Below, piece by piece: positions 5,610-10,499 of a stretch of 10,499 nt of DNA; position 1 is the stretch's first letter, and each line of letters begins with the position of its first letter. The notes under the pieces are model-generated. The model ran no database searches. It was given only the letters and a program-made list of their open reading frames with translations, and had not been told where the DNA came from. Source of the DNA: RUG721 sp040307385 (GTDB lineage Bacteria > Actinomycetota > Coriobacteriia > Coriobacteriales > Atopobiaceae); NCBI GenBank assembly GCA_040307385.1, contig JAWRJQ010000057.1, positions 1 through 10,499 on the forward strand, read 5' to 3'. The position numbers were made by a program, and so were the translations under genes.

Positions 5610-6887
5610 CTACTTGAAGAACCCGTCATAGTTGCTCATCTTGAGCTGGCTCTCGATGGACGATAGCGTGTCCATGGCGACGCCCACCATGATGAGGATG
5701 GACGTGCCGCCGAAGGCCTGCACAAGCTGATTGCCCGTGAACCAGAAGATGATCGATGGAATCACCGAGAGGGCGGCCATGAACAGGGCGCCCGGCAGGG
5801 TGATATGGTCGATCGTGCTCTTGATGTAGGAGACGGTCGCCTGGCCCGGACGGATGCCCGGGATGAAGCCGCCCTGGGTGCGGAGCTGGTTGGCCGTTTC
5901 TTCGGGATTGAACACCATGGAGGTGTAGAAGTACGCGAAGAAGACGATCAGGACGACCGAGAGGATCCAGTTGACCCAGCCGCCGGACAGAGCACCCGCG
6001 AAGGCCTGCACCCACGCGACGTTGGGGAAGAACACCGACAGCTGCGCGGGCAGGTAGAGCACGGCGCTCGCGAAGATGATGGGGATGACGCCGGCGGTGT
6101 TGACCTTGATGGGCAGATAGGTGGACTGTCCGCCCATCATCTGGCGTCCCACCACGCGCTTGGCGTACTGCACCGGGATGCGGCGCTGCCCGCGCTCGAT
6201 GAAGATGATGAGCGGGATGATGGCGATGATCGCCAGGACGGTGACGACGGTGAGCACGACGTTGCCCGCGCCCGCGATCGACGAGATGAGCGCGGAGGGC
6301 AGACCGCTCATGATGTTGCAGAAGATGATGAGCGACATGCCGTTGCCCACGCCGCGCTGCGTCATGACCTCGCCGAGCCACATGATGAGGATGGCGCCCA
6401 CGACCATGGTGAAGACCACGATGAACGCATGGACGCCCTCGGGCACGCCCGTGCTCGCGAAGGAGACGCCATAGCTCTTGAACAGGAAGTAGTAGCCGAT
6501 GGCGTTGACCGTGGCGAGCGCGATGGTGATATAGCGGTTGTACTGGGTGATCTTGCGGCGACCGGCCTCACCCTCCTTGGCGAGCTCGCCCAAGGAGGGG
6601 ATGACGGCCTGCATCATCTGCATGATGATCTCAGCCGTGATGTAGGGCATGATGCCCAGGCTGAAGACCGACATGCGCGAGAGCGCGCCGCCGGAGAACA
6701 GGTTCAGCACCGCAAGCGGTCCGCTCGAAGCGAGACCGGCCTGATATGCGGCAAGCATGGCCTGGAACGGGGAGCCCGGAACAGGCAGGTATGCGCCAAA
6801 GCGGTACAGCAGCAGAATGCTTGCCGTGAACAGGATCTTCTTGCGCAGTTCCGGAATGCGGAACGCGTTTGCGAGTCCTTTTAGCAC
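5610..6887 (-). CDS. secY: Preprotein translocase channel subunit SecY, GTG start
   Basis: SecY forms the protein-conducting channel of the SecYEG translocon in the cytoplasmic membrane. The 425-residue product begins (M)LKGLANAFRIPELRKKILF. It has the plug-side segment around FSGGALSRMSVFSLGIMPYI, the cytoplasmic loop PSLGELAKEGEAGRRKITQY, and the SecA/ribosome-contact loops ERGQRRIPVQYAKR and NPEETANQLRTQGGFIPGIR. Ten hydrophobic helices fit the sequence. The GTG start (6885-6887) overlaps the rplO stop by 7 nt (GTGCTAA), with GAGG upstream inside rplO, so translation is probably coupled to L15. An almost perfect palindrome lies within the coding sequence at 6571-6599. Confidence 0.98.
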   Translation of the reverse strand: MLKGLANAFRIPELRKKILFTASILLLYRFGAYLPVPGSPFQAMLAAYQAGLASSGPLAVLNLFSGGALSRMSVFSLGIMPYITAEIIMQMMQAVIPSLGELAKEGEAGRRKITQYNRYITIALATVNAIGYYFLFKSYGVSFASTGVPEGVHAFIVVFTMVVGAILIMWLGEVMTQRGVGNGMSLIIFCNIMSGLPSALISSIAGAGNVVLTVVTVLAIIAIIPLIIFIERGQRRIPVQYAKRVVGRQMMGGQSTYLPIKVNTAGVIPIIFASAVLYLPAQLSVFFPNVAWVQAFAGALSGGWVNWILSVVLIVFFAYFYTSMVFNPEETANQLRTQGGFIPGIRPGQATVSYIKSTIDHITLPGALFMAALSVIPSIIFWFTGNQLVQAFGGTSILIMVGVAMDTLSSIESQLKMSNYDGFFK

Positions 6888-7330
6888 GCCGCCTCAACCT
6901 TTCCACCTGCTGCCTCGATCTTGGCACGAGCGGAGGCAGAGACCTTGTCCACGCGCACGGTGAGCTTCTTGGCGAGTTCGCCGTCGCCGAGGACCTTGAC
7001 GGGGATGAACTCGGCCTTGATGACGCCCTTCTCCACGAGGGAGGCGCCGTCGACGGTGTCGCCGTCGGCGAAGAGGGCATCGAGGCGCGAGACGTTCACG
7101 GGAGCGTACTCCACGCGGTTGCGGTTGGTGAAGCCGGGGAGCTTGGGCAGGCGCATGGCGAGCGGCTGCTGGCCGCCCTCGAAGCCCTTGCCCTTGCCGC
7201 CGCCGGAGCGGGAGAGCTGGCCCTTGTAGCCGCGGCCAGCCGTGGTGCCCTGGCCGCTGGAGTCGCCACGGCCAACGCGCTTGCGGTTTTTCTTCGAGCC
7301 CTCAGCGGGGCGGAGATCGTTGAGCTGCAT
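6881..7330 (-). CDS. rplO: 50S ribosomal protein L15
   Basis: L15 is a late-assembling 23S rRNA-binding protein. The 149-residue product begins MQLNDLRPAEGSKKNRKRVG, with the Gly/Arg/Ser-rich extended arm GRGDSSGQGTTAGRGYKGQ and the block GGQQPLAMRLPKLPGFTNRN. The globular C-terminal domain ends GGKVEAAC. The ATG at 7330 is preceded by AGAGG. An in-frame start 33 nt further upstream lies inside rpmD and is not supported. It follows rpmD by 10 nt and overlaps secY by 7 nt, matching the usual rpmD-rplO-secY order. Confidence 0.98.
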   Translation of the reverse strand: MQLNDLRPAEGSKKNRKRVGRGDSSGQGTTAGRGYKGQLSRSGGGKGKGFEGGQQPLAMRLPKLPGFTNRNRVEYAPVNVSRLDALFADGDTVDGASLVEKGVIKAEFIPVKVLGDGELAKKLTVRVDKVSASARAKIEAAGGKVEAAC

Positions 7331-7340
7331 GTTGGTACCT

Positions 7341-7526
7341 CTACATCTCTTCAACTTCGACAAGGTGCTTGATCTTGAAGATCATGCCGCGAATGCTGTC
7401 GTTGTCGGGCTGCTCGACGGTGTCGCCGATCTTGCGGAGACCGAGCGCCTTGGCGGTAGCGCTCTGGTCCTTCTTGACGGACGCGGCAGCGCTGCGCACG
7501 AGCTTGATCTTGAGTTTATCGGCCAT
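7341..7526 (-). CDS. rpmD: 50S ribosomal protein L30
   Basis: L30 is a small 50S protein binding 23S rRNA. The 61-residue product matches the short bacterial form, with KLKIKLVRSAAASVKKDQSA, then GLRKIGDTVEQPDNDSIRGM and a C-terminal VEVEEM. The ATG at 7526 is only 3 nt after the rpsE stop. Its ribosome binding site (AGGAG) lies in the last codons of rpsE, so the pair is probably translationally coupled. The rpsE-rpmD-rplO order is standard. Confidence 0.97.
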   Translation of the reverse strand: MADKLKIKLVRSAAASVKKDQSATAKALGLRKIGDTVEQPDNDSIRGMIFKIKHLVEVEEM

Positions 7527-7529
7527 CTT

Positions 7530-8060
7530 CTAGTTCTCCTTCCCGACGAACATCTCCGAGACGGTCAGCCCGCGACGGCTGGCGGCCTCTTCGGGGCTGG
7601 AGAGCTCTTTGAGGCCCTCGGCGGCAGCCTTGATGATGTTGAGGGCGTTGCTGGTGCCGAGAGACTTGGAGAGAACGTTGGTGATGCCGGCAAGCTCGAA
7701 GAGCGGACGGACGGGGCCGCCTGCGATGACGCCGGTACCCTCGACGGCGGGCTTGATGAGCACGCGGCCAGCGCCGAAGCGTCCCTCGACGGTGTGGGGG
7801 ATGGTGCCGCCCTCGGTGACGGGGACGCGGAACATGTTCTTCTTGGCGTCGTCGACGGCCTTCTGGATGGCCAGAGGCACCTCGGTGGACTTGCCCATGC
7901 CGAGACCCACATGGCCCTTGCCGTCGCCCACGGCGACCAGCGCGACGAGGCTCATACGACGACCGCCCTTGACGACCTTGGAAACGCGGTGGATGTAGAC
8001 GACGCGCTCCTGGAGGTCGCTCTCCTGCTGACGTGCTTGCTGCTTACGTTCACGAGGCAT
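7530..8060 (-). CDS. rpsE: 30S ribosomal protein S5
   Basis: S5 helps maintain decoding fidelity and mRNA unwinding at the entry tunnel; spectinomycin resistance maps to its N-terminal loop. The 176-residue product has the N-terminal S5 double-stranded RNA-binding domain (ERVVYIHRVSKVVKGGRRMS, LVALVAVGDGKGHVGLGMGK). The C-terminal domain includes GGPVRPLFELAGITNVLSKS and LGTSNALNIIKAA. A basic N-terminus (MPRERKQQARQQ) precedes the core. The ATG at 8060 has GGAGGGG upstream, 12 nt after the rplR stop. I see no oddities. Confidence 0.98.
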   Translation of the reverse strand: MPRERKQQARQQESDLQERVVYIHRVSKVVKGGRRMSLVALVAVGDGKGHVGLGMGKSTEVPLAIQKAVDDAKKNMFRVPVTEGGTIPHTVEGRFGAGRVLIKPAVEGTGVIAGGPVRPLFELAGITNVLSKSLGTSNALNIIKAAAEGLKELSSPEEAASRRGLTVSEMFVGKEN

Positions 8061-8072
8061 GCTAACCCCTCC

Positions 8073-8441
8073 TTAGAAGTTCAGGCCCGCGTTGCGGGCG
8101 CCGTCTGCCAGTGCCTTCACGCGACCGTGATAGATGCGGCCGCCACGGTCGAACGTGACCGTGGAGACGCCCTTCTCGATAGCGCGCTTTGCAACGAGCT
8201 CACCGACGAACGCGGCGGCCTCCTTGTTGGAGCCCAGCTTGCCGGTGGCCCTGAACTCGGCATCGAGCGTGGATGCCGAGCAGATGGTCGAGTTGTCGGC
8301 GTCGTCGATGACCTGAGCGTAGATGTGTGAATTGGTGCGATGCACGGAAAGGCGCGGGCGCTCGGCCGTGCCGAAGATCTTGGCGCGGACGCGGCGCTGG
8401 CGGCGCTTGAGCCCTGCCTTCTTCTTCTGCAACTTGTCCAT
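8073..8441 (-). CDS. rplR: 50S ribosomal protein L18
   Basis: L18 binds 5S rRNA and, with L5 and L25, anchors it in the central protuberance. The 122-residue product has a basic N-terminus (MDKLQKKKAGLKRRQRRVRA) followed by RPRLSVHRTNSHIYAQVIDD and a C-terminal FDRGGRIYHGRVKALADGAR ending NAGLNF, all typical. The ATG at 8441 has AAAGGAG 6 nt upstream. The 63-nt spacer before it contains a perfect 8-bp hairpin. Confidence 0.98.
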   Translation of the reverse strand: MDKLQKKKAGLKRRQRRVRAKIFGTAERPRLSVHRTNSHIYAQVIDDADNSTICSASTLDAEFRATGKLGSNKEAAAFVGELVAKRAIEKGVSTVTFDRGGRIYHGRVKALADGARNAGLNF

Positions 8442-8461
8442 TCAAATCTCCTTTATCCTCG

Positions 8462-8483
8462 CCATCACCTGACGGGGTGATGG
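8462..8483 (-). repeat. Hairpin in the rplF-rplR spacer
   Basis: CCATCACC (8462-8469) and GGTGATGG (8476-8483) form a perfect 8-bp stem with a 6-nt loop. It lies in the 63-nt gap between the rplF stop and the rplR start, ending about 10 nt before the rplR Shine-Dalgarno sequence. There is no T-run on the transcribed strand, so it is not a terminator. An RNA-processing or translational-control element is possible. Confidence 0.6.
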
Positions 8484-8504
8484 TCTTTATATGCTGGGAA
8501 GGCG

Positions 8505-9041
8505 CTACTTGGCGGCCTTGCCGAGCTTGCGGCGGATACGCTCGCCCTCGTAGTGGATGCCCTTGCCCTTGTACGGCTCGGGAGGACGCTTCATGCGGAT
8601 CTCGGCGGCGACTTGGCCGACCTGCTCCTTGGAAATGCCCTTGACCACGATGTGGGTGTTATCGGGAACCTCGAACGTGATGTTCTCGGGAGCCTTGTAG
8701 AGGATGGGATGGCTGTAGCCGAGGCTGAGATCGAGATCGGTGCCCTTGAGCGCGGCGCGGTAGCCGACGCCGGTCATCTCGAGGCGCTTCTCGAAGCCCT
8801 GGGAGACGCCAACGACCATGTTGTTGATGAGCGTGCGGGTCAGGCCCTGCTGCGCGTTGGAGTCTTCGACGCCCTCGATGAGGTTCACGCTGACCTGGCC
8901 GTCCTCGAGGGTGAGGGTGGTGCTGGGGGTGAAGGTGCGCTCGAGCGTGCCCTTGGGGCCGGAGACCTTCACGGTGTGCCCGTCGATCTCAACGGTGACG
9001 CCGGCGGGAACGATGACAGGATGCTTGCCGATACGGGACAT
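8505..9041 (-). CDS. rplF: 50S ribosomal protein L6
   Basis: L6 binds 23S rRNA near the sarcin-ricin loop and factor-binding site. The 178-residue product is the usual tandem of two similar domains. It starts MSRIGKHPVIVPAGVTVEID, has the central YRAALKGTDLDLSLGYSHPI and carries the C-terminal signature RPPEPYKGKGIHYEGE followed by RIRRKLGKAAK. The ATG at 9041 has GAAAGGAGA upstream. Longer in-frame extensions reach into rpsH and are rejected because this start matches the family. It is 28 nt after rpsH. Confidence 0.98.
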   Translation of the reverse strand: MSRIGKHPVIVPAGVTVEIDGHTVKVSGPKGTLERTFTPSTTLTLEDGQVSVNLIEGVEDSNAQQGLTRTLINNMVVGVSQGFEKRLEMTGVGYRAALKGTDLDLSLGYSHPILYKAPENITFEVPDNTHIVVKGISKEQVGQVAAEIRMKRPPEPYKGKGIHYEGERIRRKLGKAAK

Positions 9042-9069
9042 AATCTTGTCTCCTTTCTTCTCGCCGCGA

Positions 9070-9468
9070 TTACCAGAGGTAGCAGATGATCTCGCCGCCG
9101 ACGCCCGCCTTGCGAGCATCGCGGTCGCACATCATGCCGCGTGAGGTGGATACGATAGCGGTGCCGAGGCCGCCGAGTACGCGCGGAAGATCCGCGGAGC
9201 CCTTGTAGATGCGCAGGCCCGGCTTGGAAATACGACGGATGCCCTTGATGACCTTGGCATTGCGGGCGCCGTACTTGAGGGTGACGTGGAGGGTCTTCTG
9301 GGGCGTGGTGTCTTCGACCTCATAGCCCTCGATGTAGCCCTCCTCGCACATGACGCGGGCGACCTCGACGAGAACCTTGCTCGAGGGCATGGAGACCCTG
9401 GGCTTGTTCGCCGAATTCGCGTTTCTGATGCGCGTCAGCATGTCGGAAATGGGATCGGTGATTTTCAT
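9070..9468 (-). CDS. rpsH: 30S ribosomal protein S8
   Basis: S8 is a primary 16S rRNA-binding protein; in E. coli it represses the spc operon by binding the mRNA near the rplE start. The 132-residue product begins MKITDPISDMLTRIRNANSA and contains KGIRRISKPGLRIYKG and IVSTSRGMMCDRDARKAGVG, ending EIICYLW. These are the family signatures. The ATG at 9468 has GAAGGAT upstream. A GTG 54 nt further upstream would add 18 residues foreign to the family, so it is rejected. A 98-nt spacer separates it from rpsZ. Confidence 0.98.
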   Translation of the reverse strand: MKITDPISDMLTRIRNANSANKPRVSMPSSKVLVEVARVMCEEGYIEGYEVEDTTPQKTLHVTLKYGARNAKVIKGIRRISKPGLRIYKGSADLPRVLGGLGTAIVSTSRGMMCDRDARKAGVGGEIICYLW

Positions 9469-9566
9469 TGATCCTTCTTCTCCTTCGGTCGTGATGAACC
9501 TGCATGTCCGGTTCGCGTGCACCCGTGGCGCAAACGCCTGGACACGAGAGCTCCCCTGGAGCTGGA
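9469..9566 (-). other. rpsZ-rpsH intergenic spacer with small hairpin
   Basis: This 98-nt gap is long for the operon. AGCTCC (9549-9554) and GGAGCT (9558-9563) can form a 6-bp stem with a 3-nt loop just after the rpsZ stop. GGCG/CGCC around 9527-9538 forms a weaker one. There is no T-run, promoter pair or supported reading frame. The rpsH Shine-Dalgarno sequence is at its end. Confidence 0.45.
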
Positions 9567-9752
9567 TTACCAGCTAGCTTTGCGGACGCCGGGAAGCTCG
9601 CCTTTGCTCGCTAGCTCGCGGAAGCACACGCGGCAGAGCCCGAACTTGCGATAGACGGAGTGGGGACGCCCACAGCGCTGGCAGCGGTTCTGCGTGCGAG
9701 TGGAATACTTCGGCTCGCGCGACGCTTTGACGATCATCGATGTCTTAGCCAC
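9567..9752 (-). CDS. rpsZ: 30S ribosomal protein S14, type Z (zinc-binding), GTG start
   Basis: S14 sits in the 30S head near the A and P sites. The 61-residue product (V/M)AKTSMIVKASREPKYSTRTQ, then NRCQRCGRPHSVYRKFGLCR and VCFRELASKGELPGVRKASW, is the short zinc form with C24, C27, C40 and C43 (two CxxC pairs). It is not the ~100-residue zinc-free form. The start is GTG at 9750-9752 with AAAGGAGG 5 nt upstream. The only nearby ATG is at codon 6, which would remove the conserved AKTS. The rplE-rpsZ-rpsH order is standard for Gram-positives. Confidence 0.97.
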   Translation of the reverse strand: MAKTSMIVKASREPKYSTRTQNRCQRCGRPHSVYRKFGLCRVCFRELASKGELPGVRKASW

Positions 9753-9776
9753 AAATCCTCCTTTACCTTGCTTTCT

Positions 9777-9798
9777 CGCGGCCCCGAGGGGCCATGCG
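9777..9798 (-). repeat. Hairpin in the rplE-rpsZ spacer
   Basis: GGCCC (9780-9784) pairs with GGGCC (9789-9793) around a 4-nt loop (CTCG in the transcript). The stem extends by CGC/GCG (9777-9779 with 9796-9798) past a 2-nt bulge. This gives 8 GC-rich pairs in a 59-nt spacer, about 14 nt before the rpsZ Shine-Dalgarno sequence. No T-run follows. Confidence 0.55.
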
Positions 9799-9811
9799 AC
9801 CTGATTGCCCT

Positions 9812-10399
9812 TTACTCGGCCCTGAACGGGAAGTGGAAGGCCTCGAGCAGCGCCTTGCCCTCTTCGTCGGTCTGGGCGGTAGTAACGATGGTGATGTCCA
9901 TGCCACGGGTGTGGTCGATCTTGTCGTAGTCGATCTCGGGGAAGATCAGCTGCTCGGTGACGCCCATGGAGAAGTTGCCGCGACCGTCGAAGCTCTTGGG
10001 AGAGACGCCGCGGAAGTCGCGGATGCGGGGGATCGCGATAGCGATGAGACGATCGAGGAACTCCCACATGCGGTCGCCGCGCAGGGTGACCTTGGCACCG
10101 ATGGCCATGCCGGCACGCAGCTTGAAGGTTGCTATGGACTTGCGGGCATGGGTCACGAGGGGCTTCTGGCCGGTGATGGCGGTGAGGTCGGCGATGGCGG
10201 CATCGATGACCTTGGAATCCTGGGCCGCCTCGCCCACGCCCATGTTGACGACGATCTTCTCGAACTTGGGAATCTGGTTGACGTTGGCGTAGCCGAACTT
10301 CTTCTGCAGCTCATCGCGCACGGTGGCGAAGTACTGCTCCTTCAGGCGCGGTGCGGTGCCTTTGGAGGTTTCTGCGGCCGGTGCCTCTTTCTTTGCCAT
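9812..10399 (-). CDS. rplE: 50S ribosomal protein L5 with short N-terminal extension
   Basis: L5 binds 5S rRNA and contacts S13 across the subunit interface in the central protuberance. The 195-residue product matches the family from about residue 17 (APRLKEQYFATVRDELQKKF), with IPKFEKIVVNMGVGEA, LRGDRMWEFLDRLIAIAIPR and RDFRGVSPKSFDGRGNFSMG. It ends DEEGKALLEAFHFPFRAE. Residues 1-15 (MAKKEAPAAETSKGT) are an Ala/Lys/Glu-rich extension absent from ~180-residue homologues. The ATG at 10399 has AGGAG 6 nt upstream. The frame stays open a further 31 codons upstream, but those codons are not L5-like. Confidence 0.98.
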   Translation of the reverse strand: MAKKEAPAAETSKGTAPRLKEQYFATVRDELQKKFGYANVNQIPKFEKIVVNMGVGEAAQDSKVIDAAIADLTAITGQKPLVTHARKSIATFKLRAGMAIGAKVTLRGDRMWEFLDRLIAIAIPRIRDFRGVSPKSFDGRGNFSMGVTEQLIFPEIDYDKIDHTRGMDITIVTTAQTDEEGKALLEAFHFPFRAE

Positions 10400-10499
10400 G
10401 ATGATCTCCTTAACTCTCGGTGGTTTACGTGCGGGGATTTTGCCTCGCACCACCCGGGTTTGGCCGACCCGGGAGCCATGGCGCACCTCCATGCAGAGA
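10400..10499 (-). other. Leader/spacer upstream of rplE
   Basis: These 100 nt precede rplE and run off the window. None of the three minus-strand frames reads like the C-terminus of L24, the expected upstream gene, so the rplX stop probably lies beyond the window. The segment holds the rplE Shine-Dalgarno sequence and the hairpin at 10453-10473. No promoter pair was recognised. Confidence 0.5.
10453..10473 (-). repeat. GC-rich hairpin in the rplE leader
   Basis: CCCGGGT (10453-10459) and ACCCGGG (10467-10473) form a 7-bp stem with a 7-nt loop about 45 nt before the rplE Shine-Dalgarno sequence. There is no T-run on the transcribed strand. Its place just before rplE corresponds to the site where S8 represses spc translation in E. 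coli, but I see no clear S8-site sequence. Confidence 0.55.

Noticed and set aside
5805..6884. A 359-codon plus-strand frame opposite secY
   Set aside because: Shadow of secY; the translation is Asp/Glu/His/Arg-rich with no domain and no credible ribosome binding site context.
7242..8330. A 362-codon plus-strand frame opposite rplO, rpmD, rpsE and rplR
   Set aside because: It crosses four well-supported ribosomal genes and their junctions; a compositional artefact.
9469..9522. Eighteen-residue N-terminal extension of S8 from a GTG
   Set aside because: The S8 family starts at the MxxTDPI motif, which has its own ribosome binding site at 9468.
10400..10492. Thirty-one-codon N-terminal extension of L5
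   Set aside because: The ATG at 10399 has a Shine-Dalgarno sequence at the right distance and L5 homologues do not carry such an extension.
1..10499. A novel defence, mobile or biosynthetic system
   Set aside because: Nearly all of the window is assigned to conserved translation genes; no transposase, integrase, repeat array, toxin or multi-gene accessory cluster was seen.

Overview
The window is one dense, almost entirely minus-strand block of translation genes: the 3' part of the spc ribosomal-protein operon joined to the alpha operon. The DNA is GC-rich. The gene order (secY-adk-map-infA-rpmJ-rpsM-rpsK-rpsD-rpoA-rplQ), a zinc-type short S14, a zinc-bearing adenylate kinase and an Ala/Glu/Lys-rich tail on L17 point to a high-GC Gram-positive bacterium. 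I favour Actinomycetota, probably the Coriobacteriia (Collinsella/Olsenella-like). The class-level guess rests on general resemblance and was not checked by a search.

Read in the direction of transcription (right to left), the genes are rplE, rpsZ (S14), rpsH, rplF, rplR, rpsE, rpmD, rplO, secY, adk and map. A 104-nt spacer follows, holding a strong inverted repeat and a good promoter-like sequence. After it come infA, rpmJ, rpsM, rpsK, rpsD, rpoA and rplQ. A hairpin followed by a short T-run (591-623) closes the operon. Beyond it lie a small, unrecognised four-helix membrane protein (139-528) and, at the left edge, a reading frame with the acetyl-CoA-binding motif of a GNAT acetyltransferase but no usable start, which looks like a 5'-truncated remnant.

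The set is functionally coherent. It supplies 30S and 50S proteins, the SecYEG channel, adenylate kinase, methionine aminopeptidase, initiation factor IF-1 and the RNA polymerase alpha subunit. Most genes are 3-28 nt apart or overlap (rplO/secY by 7 nt, adk/map by 4 nt), as expected for translational coupling. Several spacers are clearly longer: upstream of rplE, rplE-rpsZ, rpsZ-rpsH, rplF-rplR, map-infA and infA-rpmJ. All but the last contain a visible hairpin without a T-tract. Four genes use non-ATG starts: GTG for rpsZ and secY, TTG for infA and rpsM.

I found no mobile element, CRISPR array, defence system or rRNA/tRNA gene. This is a core housekeeping region. The points worth a second look are regulatory (the map-infA spacer and the hairpin-bearing spacers), a shortened zinc LID in adenylate kinase, and the gene remnant at the left edge.
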